Assembly: GCA_024663395.1 (NCBI GenBank)
Contig: JANFAH010000007.1
Coordinates: 806,001 to 870,000, forward strand
Direction of reading: 5' to 3'
Source of the DNA: Pisolithus tinctorius
Lineage: Eukaryota > Basidiomycota > Agaricomycetes > Boletales > Pisolithaceae
DNA length: 64,000 nt
The notes under the pieces: generated by a model
What the model saw: the letters and a program-made list of their open reading frames with translations, nothing else
What the model was told of the DNA's origin: nothing
Databases searched by the model: none
Shown here: in pieces, positions 35,072-46,018 of the stretch
How positions within the stretch are numbered: position 1 is the stretch's first letter
How the letters are laid out: the number at the start of each line of letters is the position of its first letter
Translations under genes and position numbers: made by a program

Positions 35072-37822
35072 TCAAAACACTCCTTTAGTGTGCCAGTGGA
35101 CAACATCAAAATCAGGGATCGCGGTCTTGCTCGAGGGGAGTTCAAGCCAAATGCCCAGGTGATAATCAGATATCAGGAAAGTTGCAACATCTTTCTTATC
35201 ACACTCAAATCGATCTACATTCCCTCTTTCCAGGATCTGAAGTGCATGGTCTTGAAGTTTGGTGACAATCCGTTCCTCGACTGGATATCCCATCGAGGTC
35301 GAAGCCCACTTCCTATCCCTTTCTAGGTTTTGTATCTCCGTCGCAGTGAGACCTAGGCTCTGGCCCTTCTTAATCCAATACCAGCAGTCAATCCAAAACG
35401 TCGGGTCTGCCAGTAGGTGGGTTTCGATCAAGACTCTATCCTCTGGACTCAACACATCCCTTTCACTTTCCACGATCATGTGTCGACTGTCCTTCAAATC
35501 ATAAACAAGGAAACGAGTGTCCATATAGGTACGTAGAGAATCCAGATCGTCCCCTGGGTAGCATATCCCTGATAATAGTTCCCTAGTGCGATCCATGATT
35601 GGCTCGCCTATTCTGGTTTCCAGCCACTGACTTTCTCATATCTGACGATTGGAGTAAGCATATATCATTATCCCATCATTGGGGCCCTCGCCATCGGTAG
35701 TGACTCCATCACTGGTATCGTACTCGTCATCATCTGAGACACTCTCCAGATCAGGAAAGTTGTTCTCGGGTTTGTTTTCATCGTCTTGGACCGTAGGTCC
35801 CCTGGTCTGAATGAAATTCACTAATACTTCGTTGTCATTTTCGGTTGATCTGGCTAGCTGTCGCTGGCATTCGACATCCCTGAAGTCTACATTCACCCCA
35901 AAGCTAGTAATACCTGGAGGTTTGCCTGATGAAGACATGGTATGTCTATCAGGACAGTTCCTGGAGAAATGTCCGGACTTATGACAGATGAAACAAAGTC
36001 CCTCTGCCATATGGCGCTCCCGCTCTTCTTTGCTCAGTTTAGGATTATCGTGCTTTCACTTGTCCTGGTTTCTCGCACATCGTCCCCCATTCTTGACAGG
36101 TTCAGCAGGTGCGGGGTCCCTTGTCATCCCCTCGCCCTTGTATCTCCTCTTGCAGGTGCGATGTCACCTGTGCCTCAGACTTTCAGGGTCCCCTGCTGAG
36201 ATGGCTGTGCTTTTGACGGTACGTTTGTTACTTCATCGTCTTCGCGACTTATGGGTGTAGTCTCCAGTTATGGATTGCGCGATCTCAAGAATCTCTGTGG
36301 ATGCTACAACTTTCTTCAGTGTCGAGACCTCCAGGTTCAGTTTCTCCCTCCACAGGTCGCGCTGAAGTTCTTTTTGTAGACCTGACCAGAACTTATGTAC
36401 CTTGGTATGTTCATTGGTCTCTCTGATCATATTCCAGATTTCATTGAGCTCATATAGATAGTTTTTCACTGTTTTAGAGTTTTGATAGCAAGATTGTAGT
36501 TTCTCCCACTGATGCATTCGGAAGTCAATGGGGAAGCAATAGTTAAACAATTCCATAAAGAAATCCGATAACCTCCACTTGTAGGGATCTCCAGACACTT
36601 TGCACACGTAGAACTCATGTGCCTTTCCCGTTAGGTAGTGCAACAAAATAAATGCACGCTTCTTAGTCTCCACACAACCATCTTCAACATATGCAGTTCC
36701 TTCTGTTACGAAATGATGGAACACATGAGGGTTGTCTGACCTGTTGTACTTCGTGGGTGGGATTGGTTTTAGCATCATCTTCTGACATGATCAGGATCTC
36801 TTCTTCAATTTATGTGATTGGCGACTATGGTTTCTTTGCCGCTTGGACTGCCCTCGCCATCGATGTTCTCGCAACCTACTAGAGTCATCTGAGGACATAC
36901 TGGGGCTTGAAAAGCTGCCAGATGTGCTCAAAGTGTCGTCTGAGCTCAAAGTCGAATCATCATTACTCGAGCTGCTAGGATCTGAGCTCGGGTCGTCACT
37001 TGAGGAGCTGATTTCAGAATCATCGCTCAAACTACGGTCAGAATCGCTATCATCGGATGATTCGCATCGACGAGAGGACTTATGTTTCCTCTTTGTCCTG
37101 CTGGTGCATCTCTCATCCTTCTCGAGTCGCTTGAATGCCAACCCGATATAACTTTTGGGATTAATTTGTTTCACAGGTTCCATAGCTTTTGGAGTCTTTT
37201 GTCGCTTGCACCGTTTATGGTCCTGACACACAACCCTATCGACCATATCCTTTACAGGATTGGGAGGAACCTTGGGTGGCTTCGGTACAGTTCTCCTATC
37301 CTTAACCCTTTGTTTTGATCTTTTCTTTTCTGAAGTTCATTTGGGGTGATCGTTAGCCAGGTTCTGGGAAGCATCTTCGTCGTTCAACGTGACACCTTCC
37401 TTAACGGCCTTTTGTGAGGGCCCAGGTGGGTCATCATTCCCTTCATATGCTAGCTTATTTGCAACGTTCCAGGATGCGAGAGCAGCGCATTGCGCTTCTG
37501 GGTCCATCTCCCCATCGCTAAGGTCCAAGTCCCCCCAGTTCCTTGGGTCAGGTCCCTTCCCTTTATGATTCTCGGTGATTGGTGGCTCATTGCCTTCCGT
37601 CGTGGGGCTGTCAAGGTTATTCCTCGTCAGGGACAATGATCTTCTTCAGATCCTGTCCCATTCTTCTGGGGTCAGTCATCTTTCGGCCTTTCGGACGATG
37701 TCTCTCTGATCAGACCTCAGCATACTGTGAGCGCATTGTTCACATGATCGTCTTCGCACTACTTCCGTCCAATCACCTTGCTCGACATCTACTTCACTTG
37801 CAGGAAAGATGGAGTCGCATCG
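35072..37822 (-). pseudogene. Gag part of the element C polyprotein
   Basis: In frame with the upstream piece at 47268-46738 once A2 and one CATCG are removed. Parts in order: an acidic region (37636-37340), a Ser/Asp-rich low-complexity stretch (about 37080-36880), the capsid domain (36778-36236; FHHFVTEGTAY, FWSGLQKELQRDLW), a zinc knuckle CFICHKSGHFSRNC near 35990, and a spacer of unknown role before the protease. Eight in-frame TGA stops lie between 37678 and 35636 and one at 35072; no frameshift was found. Confidence 0.8.
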
Positions 37823-38536
37823 TGTCAAGTCCGGGCCTACTCTGACCAACTCCGACGCTAAACAAGGTCTAGAGGAGGGTCCGGAAGCAAGTCCGACACA
37901 GAAGAACAGAACTCCGACTAGCGGAGTGTTGGCAGGAACGAAGACCGCCGAGACAAAGGCGGAGCAGAGTGAGGGCGTCGGGTTTAGCTCGTGCGCTACC
38001 CCCTTGCACGATCTCAGCCCTCGTATTTCAGAGGGAGAGTACAGACAGAGAGTCGGAGATAACTCCGACAGGCAGAAGACAGAGTCAGAGGGAGTAGGAA
38101 CTAAGTTGATATTCATACTGAAGAACAGCAGAGTACAGTACATGCTCTTATACTGCTATGGAGGTACAGTAACCGGAATCGGAACTGACATACGGAGACT
38201 CATAAATTTTCAAGTAAAATTTCCTGGACGATGAATGAAGGGTAGACAGAGGACATACGAATGGGTAACACAGAACATCCAGAAAAGGAAATAGTCCAGG
38301 CGCTGGACCATGCGGTGAGCGCGCTGCGGAGTACCTGACTGCGAAGGTAATCACATGACCCCTCAGAGAACGGTCCGCTCGGTCCGACAGGAGAGAAACA
38401 CAAGTCTGACAGCAGTCGGAGTGGAGACGGTTCGCAACCAACAGAAGTCGGGCGGAGTTGGTGCGGAGTGAGTGAATGACCGGCGGAGTAGGGTGCAGAG
38501 TGTGTAGGGACTTATAACGAACGCACAGTCGTGACA
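37823..38536 (-). repeat. 3' LTR of A2
   Basis: TGTCAAGTCC to GTCGTGACA, 714 bases. On the minus strand it is preceded by the polypurine tract CCCTAAGGGGGGGGCAC (38537-38556). Confidence 0.93.
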
Positions 38537-38586
38537 GTGCCCCCCCCTTAGGGCCTGAACCCCTGAAGGCCGCATGTTCGGGACGA

Positions 38587-38604
38587 GATCAACACGAGTT
38601 GATC
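38587..38604. promoter_or_regulatory. Conserved hairpin near the A2 polypurine tract
   Basis: GATCAAC-ACGA-GTTGATC forms a 7-base-pair stem. It is kept in A4 (about 55887-55904) and, apart from loop changes, in A1 (about 2920-2940). It lies between the polypurine tract and the start of the accessory gene. Role unknown. Confidence 0.4.
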
Positions 38605-38684
38605 ATTTGAAATTATTTTGATGCCTCGAGGATGATGGCTTTAGCCACGGCGGAGCTCCATTGGAGTTCGAAGTACTGCTTAAA

Positions 38685-38694
38685 AACACGTGTT
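38685..38694. promoter_or_regulatory. AACACGTGTT palindrome upstream of the A2 accessory gene
   Basis: Identical to the palindrome at 23554-23563 in element D, although the surrounding sequence is unrelated. It lies 37 bases before the ATG at 38732. Confidence 0.45.
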
Positions 38695-38731
38695 AGGGTA
38701 CCGAACCTTCGTACCTTCCTCCCTCACCACC

Positions 38732-39944
38732 ATGTCCTCTCAGCGCGAGAACACAACCCCCCAGCCAACCCCAGGCCACTCCCGCGACTACTCCCAAGTC
38801 GCGGACGACGTGCTGGTCGTCCTTACCGATGACTCGACCGACACCGAGTGCGAGAAGAACGCGGAGAAAGCACGTCGGCGAGCGGAGGCGGAGCAGAAAG
38901 AGAAAGAGCGCAAGGCGGAGCGCAAGGCCAAACGGGAGCAGGCCAGACGACGAAAGGTGGAGGAGGCGCGACTGGAGGCGGAGCGGAGACAGAAAGAAGA
39001 GGAGGAAGCGCAGAGGAAGAAGGCGGCGGAGGAAGAGGCCGAAAGGCAAAGGCAGAGAGCCTCTCAGGAGAGGGCCCAGGCCAGGCGGGATGAGGCCGCG
39101 CAAAGGTGAGTGACAGAATCCTACGAGCCAGGCGGAGCTGACTTGTATTTTTTATTTCAGGTTAAGCAGCGCAGTCTATGACGTCAACACCGCCCAGAGG
39201 GTCCCTGGGACCTCTGTGGTGGTCACCGTGACCAGGCGGCCCCCTTGCACTCGCTGCATAGCGAGTCTGACGGCGGGTCAGTGCAAGCCAGGGCAAGGTA
39301 AGACCAGGGCTTGTGTGCCCTGCCACAACAAGAAGAAGACCTGCAGCTGGACGCGGGAAGAGGTGGCGGCGGGACCCTCGCAGAAGAGGGCAGGGACAGG
39401 AAGCTCCCGAGGGGAGAAAAAGAAGAAGCCGCGAGGGAAGGGGAAGGCAAGAGCGACGGAGACGGAGGAGGCTGACGACGAGCGGGAGGCAGGCGGAGAA
39501 GACGACGAGCCAGCGACCCCGCTCGAGGGTCCCTCAGGCACGGGAGTCCACACACGGTGGGCGGAGTGGGAGCGGGAAAGACAGCTGCAGGCCATGGAGA
39601 AGCAGGCCGAAGCGCACGAGGTAGCTGCGCTGGCCTTCGAGAGGATGGCAGAGGCAGCGGAGTGGATGGCGGAGGCAGCGGAGAGGACTGCCGATGAGTG
39701 GGGGATGTACTGCGCATGGGCGGAGTGGGCAGAGATGAGGAGAAGGGAGGACGCGCGAGAGGCCAGAATGGCTGAGCTCGAGCGCACAGGCGGAGGATGG
39801 AAGAGGCCTCAGTCGGAGGCGGCGGAGGACAAGAACGAGGAAGCGGATGAAGGTGCGGAGGGGGATAACGAGGAAGAAGTCGAAGGAGAGCAGGAAGGTG
39901 GTGAAGAACAGGAGGGTGGCGGAGAACAAGCGATGGAAGAGTAG
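38732..39944 (+). CDS. Antisense accessory gene of family A (copy A2, open, one intron)
   Basis: Exon 1 is 38732-39105, intron 39106-39160 (55 bases, GTGAGT...TTTCAG) and exon 2 39161-39944; spliced it encodes 385 residues. Residues about 50-124 form a Lys/Arg/Glu coiled coil. The cysteine cluster (39246-39344) has spacing C-x2-C-x8-C-x9-C-x2-C-x6-C. Then come an SRGEKKKKPRGKGK basic patch, an alanine-rich helix (repeats of AEAAEWMAEAAERT type) and an acidic, Gly-rich tail. The stop is followed by a T-rich tract (39953-39987). It converges with pol, which ends at 40149. The gene being open while pol is broken may be chance or may reflect a separate role. Function unknown. Confidence 0.75.
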
Positions 39945-40148
39945 AGTGGTTTTGTTTTTCTTTTCTTTTTTTTTTTTTTTTTTTTTGTCTTTAGTTTGTA
40001 TATTTTTGTACTACTACGAAATAGACTTGTGATTTTTTGTTCACGACTCTGAGAAGTGAAATAGACAAGCGGAGAAAATGCTAAAGTACTTAAGGTAGTT
40101 CGGTGAGGGGCAGAGTTGGCCAGTGGAGGAAGGTTATGTGGGCGGAGT

Positions 40149-43100
40149 TTATGGCGGAGGTTGGTATGGGCTAGGTTTGTGTGGATAGCGTTCATGGAAA
40201 GCGGACACTATGTCGGAAGCGTGATCTAGCTCAGTTGCAAGCAACCAAGAGGTTTCTTCGTCAGTGTTCTCGTAGCCAGCCCAGCGGACTAGGTACAAGA
40301 GTTGACAGTGGCGGTGATGGCGGTCCACCTTAGAGTCGAGTATCTCTGATACTTCGTACTCAAGGCCACCATCGACATCTACTGGCGGAGGCGGAGGTTG
40401 TTGTCGGTTTGGGAAAGGGTTAGCCGCTGCGGCTTCCAGTTGTGAGACATGGAAGACCGGATGTACCGAGCGCATAGAGTCAGGGAGCTTAAGGGTGACA
40501 GAATGCGTACCTGGCCTGGCCAGGATGGTGAACGGACCTAAGTACTTTTCGGAGAGTTTTTCCGAAGGACGAGTGGAGCGGAAGTACTTGGCTTTGACAT
40601 AGGCCTGTTCTCCAACCTTGAACTCAGGCGGAGGTATGCGCTTAGCATCTGCTGGACCCTGGTAGCGCTGTTGAGTGGCGGACATTTCGGAGCGGAGGAA
40701 GTCATGAAGGGCAGAGAGCTCGACGACATAGTCACGAGCCTTTGGAGAAGTGAAGTCTTGGTCAGGGACCACAGACAGGTTTGGATGGTATCCCTTGTTA
40801 GCGAAGAAGGGAGAGACTCCAGTAGTTGCACTTGGTGCGTTGTTGAAAGCGAACTCCGCTAGAGGTAACAGCTCAGCCCAGTTGTCTTGTTGGTAGTTAC
40901 AGTAGACACGAAGGTACTGCTCGAGAGTCTGGTTTGTTCACTCGGTCTGGCCATCGCCTTCTGGGTGGTAACCCGATGTGAAGTGAAGATGCATATTAAG
41001 GGCCTTTCCTAGAGAGCGGAAGAAGTGCGAGACAAACTCAGGACCTCTGTCGGAGGTGACATTAGCTGGTACTCCGTGCTTGGAGAAGACATGGGCTAGG
41101 AAGAGCTTAGCGAGTTCGGCAGAGGTGACGGAGTCGTGGGTGGGGATGAACACCGCTTGCTTTGAGAGGCAGTCCACTACCACGAGTATGGCGGAGTAGC
41201 CATCGGAGTTGGGGAGGTGTTCGATGAAGTCCATGGAGATGGAGTTCCAAGGTCTCTCTGGGACGGGGAGTTGCTTCAGTAGACCATAAGGGCGGTGACG
41301 CGGAGTTTTGCTCCGTCCACAGGCGGTGCAAGACCTGACGTACTCCTTTACGTCGGAGCGGAGGTTGGGCCACACGTAGTCCCTGCGGACGAGTTCTAAG
41401 GTGCAGTTTTGCCCGAAATGGCCTGCTAGAGGATGATCATGCTTGAACCGAAGCACTTGGAGGCGGAGGTCATCAATGTCAGGGACAAAGATACAACCGT
41501 CAAGGCGGAGTAGACCATCGGAGTCCAGGGACCACCGAGGCTTAGTCGGAGTTGGGAGATGGCTGGTGGAGACAGGGTCTGAGGGTAGGGCGGAGACGAT
41601 GTCGGAGTGCAAGCACTCAACATCGAAGACCATGGCAGCGCGGAGTACAGGTGCCAAGAGGGTGGTGGTACGGAGGGACGACGCGAGTTGCTCCTGTGTA
41701 AACATAGGGCGGAGATTGTGAGGATTTACCTGCGCGTAGTCCCTATCCCCCCCTTTTGGGTAGACGTCCCAACGTCGCGTAAGTGCGTCGGGTTTGGCTC
41801 CTAAGCGGCCAGGTCGGAAGCAGATAGAAAGATTAAACTGGGAAAGGTACTCCGACCAGCGGGCCTGTCGACGAGTGAGAACCTTAGAGGTAGAAAAGTA
41901 CTCAAGGTTTTTGTGGTCCGTCACCACGTCAACAGGTAAGGCGGAGCCTTCTAAGTAATGCCACCAATGGCGGAAGGCCTCGAAGATAGCCAACAGCTCC
42001 TTGTCGTGGGTATCATAGTTGAGTTCTGGCGCGGTCATGGTGCGAGAGTAGAAAGCGACCGGGTGGAGTTCACCGTCGGAGCAGGTGATCGACAAAATGC
42101 CAGCAATGTGTCAAAGTCGGACAACACCCCTGGCTCCTTCTTAGGGCGGAGTTGGAGCGGGTTGGGTCGCGGAGTACAGCAGTCAAAGTCCGAAGCGAAT
42201 CCGACCACTGGGTGGCGAGATATTCGACGAACAGTGAGCGGAGGGGTATGAAGGAAAGTTTCGGAGACTGAGGTCGGAGTCGGAGCCGGAGGTCAGAGGT
42301 CGGAGGTCGGATGAGAGGGCGTTGGGTTCAGCTAGTGCGCTGCCCCCTTGCGCGAGCTCAGCCCTCGTATTCCAGAGGTGGAGCGGACTCAGAGGAAGTG
42401 GAGACGAAACTCCGGAGGGGACTGAGAGCGAGTCGAAGGTGGGGACTTTATTCGATATTCGTACTGATTACATCGGAGTACTACGTGGCCTTATATACGA
42501 TGTAGGTCAAGGGCGGTGCAGTACGGAATGTAAACCAATAAGTGTATAGTGGGTTAGAGTCCTTCCGAGACAAGGGACAGAGGGTAGGGATGACGGGGAC
42601 CTTAACTGAGACAAGGAAACTACTACAACGAGGAAAAGAGGGTAAATACCAAAGGAGCGGAAGAATGGAGAAAACCGACACGAGGGCGGAACCCTATCTA
42701 GAATGCAGGGCCGCAAGTCCGACAGCCCATGTGACCAACCTTAGGGCGGAGTTGAGCGGAGTTGGTCAGGGGACCTTGGAGAGGTGTGGAGATGTGTCGG
42801 GAGGGTCGGAGGAGCGCGGGAACACGTCGGAAGAGGGCGGAGAAGCACGGGAACATGTCGGAGGAGGGCGGAGTAGGTATTAGGGGCTTACGCTGGTGTC
42901 ATGGTCATGACACAATGGCATAGTCGGAGGCGTCAGTTTCCACTGTAAGCGGAGCGTCAGGGACCCAATGAGTGAGAATGGGAGCGGAGCTGAAGGCATC
43001 CTTCAGGCAGAGGAAAGCGGAGCAGCACTCCTCAGAAAAGTTCCAAGGAGCACCCTTTCGCGTGAGGTGAGTGAGCGGAACGACGATGTCGGAGTAGTTA

Positions 43101-44673
43101 TTAATGAATCGTCTATAGAAATTTGCGAAACCAAGGAAAGACTGGATGTCTCGCACCTTCCGTGGCTCAGGCCAGTCGCGGACTGCCTGAACCTTCTCAG
43201 CGGACATGGTGAGACCGGAGGGAGAAAGAACATAACCGAGGTACTCGACGGAGTCGGAGTGAAACTCGCACTTCTCTGGCTTGGCATAAAGACCATGCTT
43301 TCGAAGGCGGCGGAGTACCTCTTTTACATGTTCGCGATGTGACTCCATACCCTGCAAATAGATTAAGATGTCATCGAGGTATACCACGACGCAGACATCG
43401 AGCATGTCCGCAAAGATGCTATTAACAAACCACTGGAAGGCCGCAGGCGCATTAGTCAGACCGAATGGCATTACCCGCCACTCGTAAGAACCATAACGAG
43501 TGCGGAAAGCCGTTTTCCATTCATCTCCGTCTGCGATGTGAACCAGATGATAGGCATGGTGGAGGTCGATCTTGGTATAGACTTTAGCGCGGCTTGGAGA
43601 GTCGAGTAGGTCGGAAATGAGCGGCAGCGGATAGCGGTCTTTTTTCGTGATTTTGTTGAGTCCTCGATAATCTACGCAGAGGCGGAGTGAACCGTCCTTC
43701 TTCTTCACGAAGAGGACAGGGGCACCGTGAGCGGAGGTGGACTGTTTGATGAAACCGTAGCCAAGATGCTCGTCAATGAAGGTGCGGAGAGCGTCAAGCT
43801 CTGGCGGAGAAAGAGAGTAGATTGTACCAATGGGCGGAGAAGCTCCTTCCTCGAGGTCGATCTTGAGATCGAACGAGCGGTGTGGCGGAAGTTCTGTGGC
43901 CTTGTCTTTACTAAAGACGTCAGCGAACTCGTGATACTCAGGAGGAACCGAGGAGAGGTCAGGAGGTGGAGATGAAGCGGAGGACGCACAAAGCTTCACA
44001 TCATCAGCGGAGAGCTGTAAGCGGAACTGTCTAGAGCCAGGGAGAGCACAGGCTCTGACATACGCAGCAGCATTGATGAGTGAGATGAGCAGAGTGGAGC
44101 GCGGCAAGTCTGTCGGAGGTGCAGTCGGAGCTGCAAACGGAGCGGAGGGTGTCGGATCCGGAGTGGAGGTCGCAGCGGAAGATGACAAAGGCGCCTGGGG
44201 TGTCAGCATTCCCTGTAGCAATGGTTTGAACGATATACTGCCCAGTACCCAGTCAATCGACGGATTGAAGCGGGTGAGCCAGTTGTGTCCTAATACCAGT
44301 GAACATGATGAATCCAACGGAGTAACATAAAATGAAACAGAGTTGACATCACCGGAAGGAAAGTGGAGGGAAAGATCTACTTCTTGGGAAATGACAGCAT
44401 TGGTACTACCATCAAACAAGCGGAGCGGAATTGGTGGAGAAACGGAGGAAACAGGAATGACATATTTTTTGATTACAGACAGGTCTATGAAACAGTGAGA
44501 GGAGCCGGAATCGATCAACGCAGAAAAAGTATCAACAGAATAATCCGGAAGAGTTACAGACGGAAGTAAAGAATTGGGACTAGAAAGAGCGGACGCGTTG
44601 AGTCGGATGTCCGGTTGCACACAGTTGGGTTCAACGCTTCCTCCAGGCTGTGCGAGCTCCCTGGAGGAGCGGA
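40149..44673 (-). pseudogene. Pol of A2: protease to chromodomain, one TGA and a solo LTR insertion
   Basis: Protease (IDSGSSHCFIDLS near 44505), RT (VVYLDDILIYLQ near 43375), RNase H (ETDASDYAI near 42935, DHKNLEYF near 41920), integrase (HDHPLAGHFGQN near 41430; SMDFIEHLP near 41240; TSDRGPEF near 41055; DGQTE near 40945) and chromodomain (YLVRWAGYENT near 40290). Discounting the solo LTR with one CAATG, the frame is continuous (809 added bases). The only other lesion is TGA 40940-40938, directly after the catalytic Glu of the integrase. The same TGA is in A1 and A4. Confidence 0.9.
42109..42912 (-). repeat. Solo LTR of sister family F inserted in A2 (TSD CAATG)
   Basis: TGTCAAAGTC to GGTCATGACA, 804 bases, with CAATG on both sides (42104-42108 and 42913-42917). 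Part of it resembles the family A LTR (the AGCTAGTGCGCTGCCCCCTT stretch near 42330). On the minus strand TATATAAGG (about 42490) precedes AGTACGAATAT, the same start bases as family A. It is CpG-rich, so the insertion is young. Confidence 0.9.
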
Positions 44674-44683
44674 CTAATTTTTT
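44674..44683 (-). other. Gag/pol -1 frameshift site of A2
   Basis: On the minus strand the heptamer A-AAA-AAT (44683-44677) directly precedes the gag stop TAG (44676-44674). It fits the X-XXY-YYZ rule for -1 slippage, and the -1 frame is open into the protease. Confidence 0.7.
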
Positions 44684-45957
44684 GACTCTGCCTTCTCCAC
44701 AGGCGGAGTAGGCGGAGTTTCAACCATAGCTGCACGGGCTTTGGCTGCGCGAGAGGTGGACTTGGGACAGTCCTTGGCAGAATGGCCAGCCTCGCCACAG
44801 AAGAGGCAGAGGTTATTCTTCATCCTGCGCTGGCGTTCAGCGGAGGTGAGTTTGCCATCCTTGCCCAGAAGATGGGCAATATCGGACTTGGACGTGTCGG
44901 ACTTGGGCGGGTCTTTCTGTTTGCCCTTGCCCTTGGCATCGGACTTCGGAGCGGAGGTGGAGGACGACGATTTACTTTTGTTGTCGGAGTTTGAGGACTG
45001 CGACTTGTCGGAGGCGGACTTGGTGGTGCGCGAGATCTCTGCTTTGCGCTCCCAGTAGCGCGCATCGATGGTTTGGGCGAGTTCGCGGAGTTGCGCGAGG
45101 GTAGAAGGCTTACCGACGCGAGCAATCTCGTCTTTGATGCAGTCTGGAAGTCCGCTATAGAAGTGGTGGCGGAGTGTGCCGACGCCGTAGTCCTTGACCT
45201 GTGAAGCCCAGCGATTGAACTCCACGACATATTTGGTAATATGAGAACTGTCCTTCATGGTAAGGTTCTTGAGTTGCTGGACAGCATCTGCTATAGCATC
45301 GTGTGGACCGAAATTAGCTGTGAGCTCTTGTAAGAACTCATGGTAGTCATCCATCCAGAGCGGGCGGTCATAGTTGTCGGGGTTTAGCAGATCTGGCTCG
45401 AACCAAGCCAGGGCCATACCCTTAAGATAGGATTGAGTGAAGGTAACCTTAGCTCTGTCGGAGCAGAATGTGCGAGGGTGGTCTTGGAAGTTCAACTCGC
45501 ATTGAACGAGGAACTTGTGGAGTTTTTTGGGGTCGGAGCTGTCGAAGGTGTCAGGCTCGTGGACCTTGGTTTTCGGAGCGGAGTCCCCAGTGCGCGAACT
45601 AGACCGCACAAGCGCATGGACAGCTCTGGCAAGAGCTACGAGGGGATCCTCTGGCGGCTCAGCCGGGTCTTCGGGGATATCCCCGTCACCGCTGCCCCCA
45701 CCGTCGGGATCACCGTCAGGATAGTCAGGGTCAGGGTCGGGTCCATCATCTTGGTTACAAGGAGACGGAGTATGGAAAGCTGATGGGTGGAGGTCGGAGT
45801 GACCAGCTTGCGAAGCGCTTTCGCCTTCAGCGCGAGAGCGGCGTCGAGCGGAGAAGGATTGGAACTGTTCGACGACGGAAGGGAGTTGACACAGATTAGC
45901 TAGCGCTGCAGCGAGGTTCTCAGCGACCTCTCTTTGGGATTGAGCTTGAGTTCTCAT
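44674..45957 (-). CDS. Gag of A2
   Basis: Intact, 427 residues, from ATG 45957 (MRTQAQSQRE). An N-terminal helical part, an Asp/Pro/Gly-rich linker (DYPDGDPDGG), the capsid segment (EPDTFDSSDPKKL, LKGMALAWFEPDLL), DARYWERK, a Ser/Lys-rich spacer and the zinc knuckle CLFCGEAGHSAKDC can be seen. The start lies 61 bases inside the 5' LTR. Confidence 0.9.
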   Translation of the reverse strand: MRTQAQSQREVAENLAAALANLCQLPSVVEQFQSFSARRRSRAEGESASQAGHSDLHPSAFHTPSPCNQDDGPDPDPDYPDGDPDGGGSGDGDIPEDPAEPPEDPLVALARAVHALVRSSSRTGDSAPKTKVHEPDTFDSSDPKKLHKFLVQCELNFQDHPRTFCSDRAKVTFTQSYLKGMALAWFEPDLLNPDNYDRPLWMDDYHEFLQELTANFGPHDAIADAVQQLKNLTMKDSSHITKYVVEFNRWASQVKDYGVGTLRHHFYSGLPDCIKDEIARVGKPSTLAQLRELAQTIDARYWERKAEISRTTKSASDKSQSSNSDNKSKSSSSTSAPKSDAKGKGKQKDPPKSDTSKSDIAHLLGKDGKLTSAERQRRMKNNLCLFCGEAGHSAKDCPKSTSRAAKARAAMVETPPTPPVEKAESKN

Positions 45958-46005
45958 GATGGCGTAAGTTTTTTGGAAGACAGAAAAGGAGACCGTACAA
46001 GTGCG

Positions 46006-46016
46006 AGTACGAATAT
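46006..46016 (-). promoter_or_regulatory. Self-priming site of A2
   Basis: On the minus strand ATATTCGTACT, two bases after the 5' LTR, is fully complementary to AGTACGAATAT in the LTR (46315-46305), 33 bases after TATAAGAG-type TATA sequence. Same arrangement as in D and B1 with different bases. Confidence 0.8.
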
Positions 46017-46018
46017 AC

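Noticed and set aside
37809..38234. Plus-strand frame of about 130-140 codons recurring in the LTRs of A2, A4 and A5
   Set aside because: It recurs only because the LTR recurs. Differences are CpG transitions without regard to codon position, and no domain is seen.
39953..39987. Long T tract as a possible terminator or poly(A) relic of a LINE
   Set aside because: It is in the same place in A1 (as A on the other strand) and A4, between the two convergent genes, so it belongs to the element; no LINE sequence adjoins it.
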